This document shows positions 1 to 4,677 of a stretch of DNA of 5,087 nt, in pieces. Origin of the DNA: Pedobacter sp. GTDB lineage: Bacteria > Bacteroidota > Bacteroidia > Sphingobacteriales > Sphingobacteriaceae. Below the pieces are notes generated by a model. The model saw only the letters and a list, made by a program, of their open reading frames with translations, had not been told where the DNA came from and made no database searches. The stretch's first letter is position 1. The number at the start of each line of letters is the position of its first letter. Location: assembly GCA_004295885.1 (NCBI GenBank), contig SEDG01000242.1:1-5087 (forward strand), given 5' to 3'. Made by a program: the position numbers and the translations under genes.

Positions 1-71
1 AACTGCAAATAATCTTGTAGCAACATTCCCAAGTTTGGGTCATCTTCAACCAATAATATTTTCTTCATCAT
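1..71 (-). CDS. Response regulator, N-terminal fragment (cut by window edge)
   Basis: The first 23 codons are visible on the minus strand. They read MMKKILLVEDDPNLGMLLQD and onward, the start of a CheY-like receiver domain: a hydrophobic beta-1 strand (ILLVE) followed by the acidic pair (E9, D10, D11) that binds Mg2+ in this family. The phospho-accepting aspartate and the output domain lie outside the window. The gene starts 3 bases after the stop of the upstream histidine kinase, so the two are almost certainly co-transcribed and translationally linked as a cognate pair. The NLGMLL wording resembles RprY-type OmpR/PhoB-family regulators of Bacteroidota, which carry a C-terminal winged-helix DNA-binding domain; that output type is inferred, not seen. 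Two adjacent ATGs (positions 71 and 68) could each be the start. Confidence 0.9.
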   Translation of the reverse strand, partial: MMKKILLVEDDPNLGMLLQDYLQ

Positions 72-74
72 AAA

Positions 75-1916
75 TTAATTGCTTTGTTTAAATGGTAATA
101 TCACTTCAAATGTTGTTCCTTTATCCTTCTCACTATGCACTTTCACAGAGCCATCCATCTCATTAACAATATCTTGTACATAGTTTAAGCCTAAGCCAAA
201 ACCCTTCACGTCGTGTAAATTGCCTGTTGGCACTCTATAGAATTGATCAAAAATGCGTTTTGTTTGTTCTTTGGTCATTCCAATACCTTCATCACTTATC
301 TCAATATACAAGTTTTTGATGTTACTTTTGGTGCTGATATGAATTTTTGGTGTATCCGTGCTGTACTTGTTGGCATTATCTATTAAGTTGTAAATCACGT
401 TCGATAAATGTAATTCATCTCCCAAAATTTCTTCCTCAGCCGCGTCTAAATCTAACGTTAAAACTGCATTTCTCTTTTGCAATTGTAAACTCATACTATC
501 CACAACAGCGGTAATCAAATCATGTACATTTACAGGATTCGATTCCAGCTTAATTTCCTTTTTCTCTAATCTTGCCACACTTAAAACTCTTTCGATATGA
601 TTACCCAATCGCACATTTTCATCATAAATAATGTTAGCCAACCGGCTGATTCTATTCTTGTCTTCCGTAACCTCTGGATCTTTTAGCGCCTCACTAGCAA
701 TCATGATAGTTGCAACAGGGGTTTTAAACTCATGCGTCATGTTGTTAATGAAATCAGTTTTCATCTCAGACAATTTTTTCTGTCTGATGATGGCATAGAT
801 TGTATAAGCAAAAATCGAAATAAGCACTAGCAATAAAGCAACCGATGACGCCATAGAGACAAACATATTGCTGAATATTAGCGAGTTCTGGTTTGGAAAC
901 CTGATGTTTAAGATTCCTGCATCCTTTGTGGCTACATCATTACTGAACAGAATATGGCTATAGGTACTTTTATCTGGAGATGCCGGAAAAGAGTTAGAAA
1001 TATTTTGAAAGATAATATTCTTTTTCGACCATGTTGATGTTATCCAATAATCAAACGGTATATTAATATTCTTGCCCAATAGTTCTTTATAGATTAACGT
1101 ATCCAAAATTTCTTTAGAAGGCAATCTCTTTTCTAAGGGCACATCTCTATTCTGCATCTCCTTTGCCACGTCTTGAACAAGGTTAATGCTGTTGGGATTA
1201 AAAATGTTGACTGTATCTGCATATAACCGACTTAATTCCATCTCATACTTACGATTTGCTTTCGCATCTTCAATCTTGAATTTGGTAATTAAATCTTGGT
1301 CTTTGCTTGGGAAGGATACAAATCTAGGTAACAAGTTTTCGGGACTAAATGCCAAATATCTGATAGTGTCTGGGACTTTACCTTGCTGTAAATCCTTCCT
1401 TAATCTTGGTAGACGAGGAATAATGTTTCTAGATATCAAATTCCCATTGATATCCTTAGTGTCTTCAATTTCAAAACCTAAACTATTTACGCTTGTTTTA
1501 GGATTGGAATACATTTTATATTCCGCTTCAGTTATCATCAACGGACTGACAAAGGTTGCCCTTATTGTACTGTCCTGAAAGTTTAAATAATCGATTTCCT
1601 GTTGCTTTTGCCTAAACTTCCTTAAGTTTTCGTTTTCTTTAAATTTAACCTTAAACGCAACTATTGAATCTGTTTGCTTTTTAATGTCTCTTTCTTTTTG
1701 TGAACGAATTTCCGAATCCTTTTTATCAATGTGCCCAACAACATTTCGTTTTTGCACTTTATTAACCACCGCATTTAAAGCCTGATTAACATTTTGTTCG
1801 AAAAGCTTAGAATTTAGTTTGTAAGATTCCTTGATGTAATACAATTGCATTACAAACACACCCACCAAGGCTAGTGTCATTAAAGCGGTAATTAACCAAA
1901 GGCTTCTCTTCTTCAT
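75..1916 (-). CDS. Membrane sensor histidine kinase (RprX-like)
   Basis: This 613-residue two-component sensor autophosphorylates on histidine and passes phosphate to the response regulator encoded directly downstream. An N-terminal membrane segment (about 6-27) is followed by a large, probably periplasmic sensor region (about 28-350) that I cannot assign to a named domain, and then a second membrane segment (about 352-378). The kinase core follows at once, with no room for a HAMP domain: an H-box NNMTHEFKTP with phospho-accepting H395, an N-box around N514 (LIDNANKYS), G1 DEGIG (542-546), an F-box FDQFYR (556-561), G2 GFGLGL (572-577) and a final GTTFEVILP. All ATP-binding motifs look intact, so the protein should be active. 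The architecture and the MKK-plus-TM start resemble RprX of Bacteroidota, but the ligand is unknown and the symbol is withheld. The start at 1916 places the first membrane helix right at the N terminus. The gene has its own upstream region, separated from the preceding gene by a terminator. Confidence 0.95.
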   Translation of the reverse strand: MKKRSLWLITALMTLALVGVFVMQLYYIKESYKLNSKLFEQNVNQALNAVVNKVQKRNVVGHIDKKDSEIRSQKERDIKKQTDSIVAFKVKFKENENLRKFRQKQQEIDYLNFQDSTIRATFVSPLMITEAEYKMYSNPKTSVNSLGFEIEDTKDINGNLISRNIIPRLPRLRKDLQQGKVPDTIRYLAFSPENLLPRFVSFPSKDQDLITKFKIEDAKANRKYEMELSRLYADTVNIFNPNSINLVQDVAKEMQNRDVPLEKRLPSKEILDTLIYKELLGKNINIPFDYWITSTWSKKNIIFQNISNSFPASPDKSTYSHILFSNDVATKDAGILNIRFPNQNSLIFSNMFVSMASSVALLLVLISIFAYTIYAIIRQKKLSEMKTDFINNMTHEFKTPVATIMIASEALKDPEVTEDKNRISRLANIIYDENVRLGNHIERVLSVARLEKKEIKLESNPVNVHDLITAVVDSMSLQLQKRNAVLTLDLDAAEEEILGDELHLSNVIYNLIDNANKYSTDTPKIHISTKSNIKNLYIEISDEGIGMTKEQTKRIFDQFYRVPTGNLHDVKGFGLGLNYVQDIVNEMDGSVKVHSEKDKGTTFEVILPFKQSN

Positions 1917-1927
1917 TTTTAACTATT

Positions 1928-1935
1928 CAAAAATA
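1928..1935 (-). promoter_or_regulatory. Candidate -7 box of the histidine kinase promoter
   Basis: The minus strand reads TATTTTTG, which fits the Bacteroidota -7 consensus TAnnTTTG. It lies 11 bases before the kinase ATG, so the leader would be only a few bases long. No well-spaced -33 TTG/TTTG element is visible: the nearest TTTG, at 1952-1949, is only 13 bases upstream. In such AT-rich DNA a chance match is possible. The GTGTTAAAA direct repeat further upstream would sit near -47 of a start here, a usual place for an activator. Confidence 0.35.
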
Positions 1936-1960
1936 ATCAAGAAATAAGCAAACGGCCTTG

Positions 1961-1979
1961 TTTTAACACTTTTTAACAC
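1961..1979 (-). repeat. Tandem 9-bp direct repeat, possible response-regulator site
   Basis: TTTTAACAC occurs at 1961-1969 and again at 1971-1979 (GTGTTAAAA on the minus strand, read toward the kinase gene). The copies are exact and have a 10-bp period, about one helical turn. OmpR/PhoB-type regulators typically bind tandem half-sites with 10-11 bp spacing. The repeat lies 45-63 bases upstream of the histidine kinase start, between the preceding gene's terminator and the kinase. Binding by the neighbouring response regulator, giving autoregulation, is an inference. A degenerate TAACA at 1982-1986 is out of register and probably not a third copy. Confidence 0.5.
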
Positions 1980-2000
1980 AGTAACAGCCAATGTATTAAA

Positions 2001-2031
2001 GCAAAAAAGCCCCCGAAAAAATTCGAGGGCT
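2001..2031 (-). terminator. Rho-independent terminator of the DUF3127 gene
   Basis: Arms 2022-2031 and 2008-2017 form a 10-bp stem with a four-base loop (2018-2021). On the minus-strand transcript the only irregular pair (2026 with 2013) becomes a U-G wobble, while on the plus strand it is an A-C mismatch. The minus-strand transcript then runs into a U tract (bases 2008-2003, the first of which closes the stem). These features fix the direction as leftward, ending transcription about 33 bases after the DUF3127 stop codon and isolating the histidine kinase operon. No T run follows on the plus strand. Confidence 0.88.
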
Positions 2032-2063
2032 CAATTAACCTGTTTTCTTAAAAAAGATTTTTA

Positions 2064-2432
2064 CTAGAATGGAAGGTCGTCTTCCTCTCCTGCTGGAGTA
2101 TTTAAATCTACAGGAGCTGCATATTGTGGTGCCGCAGGAGCTGCAGCAGTATTTGTTAAAGTTGTTAAACGCCAAACTATTAAACTGTTAAAATAAGTTG
2201 TAACGCCTTCTTTATTTGTCCACGGGCGACCGCGTAAGTTGAAAGATACTTCAACTTCATCACCTGGTTTTAAAGAATCAAATAAAGCTGTTTTATCTTG
2301 TATTGCCTCAAACCTAATAAATTCTGGATAGGTTGGGTTCTCTGCATATTCTATAATTAAATCACGTTTTTTAAACGTCTCACTCACTTGTTGTAAAGCA
2401 CCTATTTCGTGCACCTTGCCTTTAATTTCCAT
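2064..2432 (-). CDS. DUF3127 family OB-fold protein with SSB-like acidic tail
   Basis: This 122-residue protein fits the DUF3127 family, small Bacteroidota proteins predicted to adopt an OB fold like single-stranded DNA-binding protein. Residues 1-90 hold the domain: MEIKGKVHEI opens the first strand, KKRDLIIEY and EFIRFEA form the next strands, LKPGDEVEVSFNLRGRPW is the most characteristic stretch, and FNSLIVWRL closes it. An Ala/Pro-rich linker follows (about 95-115), then an acidic tail ending EEDDLPF. That tail closely matches the C-terminal tip by which bacterial SSB recruits DNA replication and repair partners. A role in binding nucleic acid or SSB partners is therefore plausible but unproven; this is probably not the main SSB. 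The gene stands alone, with an intrinsic terminator 33 bases after its stop and a divergent neighbour upstream. Cytoplasmic: no signal peptide or membrane segment. Confidence 0.85.
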   Translation of the reverse strand: MEIKGKVHEIGALQQVSETFKKRDLIIEYAENPTYPEFIRFEAIQDKTALFDSLKPGDEVEVSFNLRGRPWTNKEGVTTYFNSLIVWRLTTLTNTAAAPAAPQYAAPVDLNTPAGEEDDLPF

Positions 2433-2526
2433 TTCGATACTGATATTTGTTCTTAAATCAAATCTCTAAAATTTTCTTGATAATCTTGCATCAAGTTTTC
2501 CACACACTTAATAGTTAAGTAATTAA

Positions 2527-2554
2527 ATTATAACGACAATTTATTAGTTATAAT
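2527..2554. repeat. 8-bp inverted repeat, candidate operator
   Basis: ATTATAAC at 2527-2534 and GTTATAAT at 2547-2554 are perfect inverted copies with a 12-base spacer. The arm centres are 20 bp apart, about two helical turns, which suits a dimeric DNA-binding protein. The dyad lies 57-84 bases upstream of the methyltransferase start. The low-complexity AT composition raises the odds of coincidence. Confidence 0.3.
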
Positions 2555-2594
2555 ATCTAAAAACTCCTTTAAAATTAATTCTGTTTTTTATTGG

Positions 2595-2602
2595 TAACTT
2601 TG
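2595..2602 (+). promoter_or_regulatory. -7 promoter box of the methyltransferase gene
   Basis: TAACTTTG, followed by CA, matches the Bacteroidota sigma-ABfr -7 consensus TAnnTTTG exactly. It ends only 8 bases before the ATG at 2611, so the transcript would be leaderless or nearly so. The -33 element is poor: no TTG lies at the usual 19-21 base distance. Confidence 0.6.
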
Positions 2603-2610
2603 CACTTAAT

Positions 2611-3807
2611 ATGATGCAAGTTTTCCAAACCAAAAGCAAGGTAATTATTACCTGCAATAAAAGGCTATCGCCTTATTTACAAGATGAAGTTACAGCTTTA
2701 GGCTATGAAATTGTAAGGTCTTTTCCAACAGGTGTTGAGTTAAATATTACTTTAACTGAATGCATAAAACTGAATTTAAATTTAAGATGTGCTAGTCAGA
2801 TTTTATATTGTATAGACAGCTTCAAGGCAAATACACCAGACGAATTATATACCGCCTTACTTGCCATAGAATGGGAAGAATTGATAGATTTTGCAGGTTA
2901 CTTTTCAGTAACATCTAATGTAGACAATCCAACAATTACTACTCCACTTTTTGCGAACTTAAAAGTAAAAGATGCAATTGTAGACCGTTTTAGAGAAAAG
3001 AAAAACATTCGTCCTAACTCTGGTTCTGATGCCAATAAAACTGTTGTGCATTTATATTGGAAAGATGATGAAGCTGATATTTTTATAGATACCAGTGGTG
3101 AAACTTTGGCTAAACATGGTTATCGTAAAATCCCTGGCAAAGCGCCAATGTTAGAAGCTTTGGCTGCAAGCACAATTATGGCAACGCAATGGGACCAAAA
3201 ATCTCCATTTGTAAACCCGATGTGTGGCTCTGGAACTTTAGCAATTGAAGCAGCGTTATTGGCAACGAATCGCCGACCAGGTTTATTCAGAATGAACTAT
3301 GGTTTCATGCATATTTTGGGTTATGATGAAGAAGTATTTTTTGCAGAGCGAAGAATATTAAAAGACCAGGTAATCAAAAACATCGACCTGCAAATTATAG
3401 CTTCGGATATCTCTGAAGATGCGGTTGAAGTAACTCGTAGAAATGCAAAAACTGCTGGCGTAGATACCTTAATTACCTTTGAAGTTTGCGATTTTGAAGA
3501 AACACCTGTTCCTGAGGGCGGCAGAGGAGTTGTGGTTTTCAATCCTGAATATGGAGAACGCTTGGGCGTACATAGCAAATTGGAATTGACCTATAAACGT
3601 ATTGGCGATTTTATGAAGAAGAACTGTAAAGGCTATTTCGGCTATATTTTTACAGGAAATCCTGATTTAGCTAAAAAAATTGGACTTAAGGCCGATAAAA
3701 AAATAGAGTTTTACAACGGAAAACTAGATTGTAGAATGCTAGAGTACGAATTATATGACGGTACCAGAAGAGCTGAGGATGAAAGACCTAAGCCAAAAAC
3801 AAGCTAA
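2611..3807 (+). CDS. THUMP-domain class I RNA methyltransferase (RlmL/YpsC-like)
   Basis: This 398-residue protein is predicted to transfer a methyl group from S-adenosylmethionine to guanine N2 in RNA. The nearest known role is 23S rRNA m2G2445 methylation by RlmL; the true target here is inferred. An N-terminal region and THUMP RNA-binding domain cover about residues 10-165 (LRCASQILYCIDSF at 58-71 is characteristic). LAKHGYRKIPGKAPMLEALAAS (166-187) is the family linker. The Rossmann-like catalytic domain has motif I NPMCGSGTLAIEAA (202-215), the acidic ribose-binding position D266 (ASDIS), adenine-contacting D294 (CDF) and motif IV NPEYGERL (311-318). Motif IV is usually NPPY, so the Glu is unusual. 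The length equals the stand-alone RlmL half of the E. coli RlmKL fusion; no RlmK domain is present. The start at 2611 sits just after a -7 box; ATG 2614 is an alternative. It is the first gene of the rightward group. Confidence 0.92.
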   Translation: MMQVFQTKSKVIITCNKRLSPYLQDEVTALGYEIVRSFPTGVELNITLTECIKLNLNLRCASQILYCIDSFKANTPDELYTALLAIEWEELIDFAGYFSVTSNVDNPTITTPLFANLKVKDAIVDRFREKKNIRPNSGSDANKTVVHLYWKDDEADIFIDTSGETLAKHGYRKIPGKAPMLEALAASTIMATQWDQKSPFVNPMCGSGTLAIEAALLATNRRPGLFRMNYGFMHILGYDEEVFFAERRILKDQVIKNIDLQIIASDISEDAVEVTRRNAKTAGVDTLITFEVCDFEETPVPEGGRGVVVFNPEYGERLGVHSKLELTYKRIGDFMKKNCKGYFGYIFTGNPDLAKKIGLKADKKIEFYNGKLDCRMLEYELYDGTRRAEDERPKPKTS

Positions 3808-3855
3808 GATTATCTGAAAAAATAATCAAAACTGTTAGTACTCCTTTTTCGTTTA

Positions 3856-3872
3856 TAGGTTACATCAACCTA
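3856..3872. promoter_or_regulatory. Inverted repeat upstream of the XRE gene, candidate operator
   Basis: TAGGTT at 3856-3861 and AACCTA at 3867-3872 are perfect 6-bp inverted arms with a 5-base spacer. The dyad ends 7 bases before the ATG of the helix-turn-helix gene. Small XRE-family regulators commonly bind short dyads overlapping their own promoters, so an autoregulatory operator is plausible. In RNA it would form a short hairpin near the start codon and could affect translation instead. Chance cannot be excluded. Confidence 0.4.
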
Positions 3873-3879
3873 AGTAAAA

Positions 3880-4122
3880 ATGAAAGATAAAGTAAAAGCA
3901 GAGATGCAAGCCGTAGCTGGCAACATCCGGAAGGTGAGGGAATATCGAAATTATACGCAAGACTATTTAGCCGCAAAGCTCGATATATCACAAAATGCCT
4001 ACAGTAAAATAGAGCTAGGATATAGCAAAATTACGTTAGATAGGTTGTTTCATATTGCCATCATCTTAGAAGTAGAAGTAACTCAATTACTTTACTTCAA
4101 CAAAGCAGATTTTGAAAAGTAA
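3880..4122 (+). CDS. Small XRE-family helix-turn-helix DNA-binding protein
   Basis: This 80-residue protein consists almost entirely of a Cro/C1-type HTH domain (about 14-70). The domain opens with GNIRKVREYRNYTQ, helix 2 is TQDYLAAKLD (26-35), and the recognition helix follows in ISQNAYSKIELGYSKIT (36-52), with the usual polar S37, Q38, N39 and conserved K43-E45-G47. LDRLFHIAIILEVEVTQLL (53-71) packs as the last helices. No sensor or toxin domain is attached, so it is probably a simple dimeric regulator. Its target genes are unknown; the dyad just before its start is one candidate site. It lies 72 bases after the methyltransferase stop and could share that transcript or have its own promoter. 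No toxin partner is seen beside it, which argues against an antitoxin role. The start is the only ATG that gives a complete domain. Confidence 0.9.
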   Translation: MKDKVKAEMQAVAGNIRKVREYRNYTQDYLAAKLDISQNAYSKIELGYSKITLDRLFHIAIILEVEVTQLLYFNKADFEK

Positions 4123-4140
4123 GCTTAGGCTTAACTTTTC
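4114..4140 (+). terminator. Stem-loop at the end of the XRE gene, possible terminator
   Basis: GAAAAGTAAGC (4114-4124) pairs with GCTTAACTTTTC (4129-4140) through a four-base TTAG loop. This gives an 11-bp stem with one bulged base that includes the TAA stop at 4120-4122. There is no U tract directly after it; a T run appears only at 4152-4156. It could act as a weak terminator or as a 3'-end stabilising structure separating the XRE gene from the next. Confidence 0.4.
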
Positions 4141-4170
4141 AACAAACTCCCTTTTTAAATATTTTCGAGA

Positions 4171-4178
4171 TAACTTGC
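4171..4178 (+). promoter_or_regulatory. Degenerate -7 box before the HD-hydrolase pseudogene
   Basis: TAACTTGC resembles the -7 box at 2595-2602 with one T missing (TAACTTGCA against TAACTTTGCA). It lies 16 bases before the pseudogene ATG, a sensible promoter position. The missing T may mark a weak promoter or decay with the gene. This is an eye-level match only. Confidence 0.3.
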
Positions 4179-4193
4179 AACAAAAATTCTAGT

Positions 4194-4617
4194 ATGCAAG
4201 CTATCATCGACCAAACCATCAACTTTGTTAAAATAACACTCGCCAATGCCGAAACTGGACATGATTGGTTTCATATTGAGCGAGTTTATAAAACTGCGCA
4301 AACCATTAATGCGAAGGAAAAAGGTGATGATTTAATCGTAGCATGCCATTGGGGCAATCGGCATCGCAAGAGCTTTTACTTATGGCGGCTATAAAAACCG
4401 AGTGTTATACGACCCTGCAATTCCTGCGAACTTAAACATGAGTAAAGAGGAATACAAAAACACAACTGCACCAACGCTGAATCACTTTTATGAAAAGCTT
4501 TTATTGTTAAAGGATTTGATGAAGACAGCAACTGGCAAGGAAATAGCTGAGCAACGCCATCAATTTATGCTTAGTTACCTAGAACAATTCTACGGCGAAT
4601 GGGAAGGTAAACGCTAA
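4194..4617 (+). pseudogene. HD-domain phosphohydrolase, broken by an internal deletion and frameshift
   Basis: Two ORFs are parts of one gene. The first 50 codons read MQAIIDQTINFVKITL, then GHDWFHIERVYKTAQ (22-36), the normal N terminus of YedJ/YpgQ-type HD hydrolases, with the first metal-binding histidine expected in the HDWFH segment. From about 4345 the family sequence continues one frame over: AIGAIGIARAFTYGG, then LYDPAIPANLNMSKEEYK and a normal C terminus ending EWEGKR at 4617. The join near 4342-4345 lacks the middle of the family: the LLHD catalytic pair, the following helices, and the DADRLD aspartate. About 140 residues remain against roughly 215 in intact relatives as I recall them. 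The net loss must be 2 modulo 3 in length. In the original frame translation runs 16 aberrant codons and stops at 4392-4394. Without the HD pair no hydrolase activity is expected. A GTG at 4402 could start a C-terminal fragment, but that is unlikely to be functional. Confidence 0.88.
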
Positions 4618-4677
4618 AAAAATACCCATGAATAGGTATTGCTAAGAGCAAATGCTTTGGGTAATTTTAAATAAAAA

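Larger units (their letters stand above)
2433..2610. promoter_or_regulatory. Divergent intergenic regulatory region with several dyads
   Basis: This 178-bp very AT-rich stretch separates the leftward DUF3127 gene from the rightward methyltransferase gene and must hold promoters for both. I see no ORF or RNA gene in it. It contains three inverted repeats: CTTGAT-N8-ATCAAG (2476-2495), ACTTAA-TAG-TTAAGT (2506-2520) and ATTATAAC-N12-GTTATAAT (2527-2554). None is followed by a convincing U tract, so operator sites or chance AT-rich symmetry are likelier than terminators. For the leftward gene the best -7 candidate is GAGATTTG (2466-2459), one mismatch from TAnnTTTG, and it is weak. Confidence 0.5.

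Noticed and set aside
1186..1578. Plus-strand ORF of 130 codons inside the histidine kinase gene
   Set aside because: It is antisense to a well-supported kinase gene, its product resembles no family I know, and it has no promoter or start context. It is a frame shadow.
3321..3578. Minus-strand ORF of 85 codons inside the methyltransferase gene
   Set aside because: It lies antisense to the catalytic domain of a clear gene and its product is low-complexity Ser/Thr-rich sequence, as expected of a shadow.
3808..3827. GATTAT-N8-ATAATC inverted repeat right after the methyltransferase stop as a terminator
   Set aside because: Its 6-bp stem is nearly all A-T pairs and is followed by A residues, not a U tract, on the plus strand. 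It is too weak to call.
3880..4122. XRE protein as the antitoxin of a toxin-antitoxin pair
   Set aside because: Neither neighbour is a toxin: upstream is a methyltransferase and downstream a decayed HD hydrolase. The spacing to both is also wider than in typical overlapping TA operons.
4402..4617. Independent small gene starting at GTG 4402
   Set aside because: The frame is open upstream of the GTG and reads as the family's AIGAIGIARAF segment, so this is the 3' part of the broken HD gene, not a separate gene.
3880..4617. XRE regulator plus HD hydrolase as a defence or signalling module
   Set aside because: The HD protein fits a housekeeping YedJ/YpgQ-type family, a stem-loop and its own promoter-like box separate it from the XRE gene, and it is broken. 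I see no evidence that the two work together.
4621..4640. AATACC-N8-GGTATT hairpin followed by a T run on the minus strand, looking like a leftward terminator
   Set aside because: The stem is only 6 bp and AT-rich, and no leftward gene lies to its right for it to terminate. The T run on the minus strand is just the A tract after the HD pseudogene stop.
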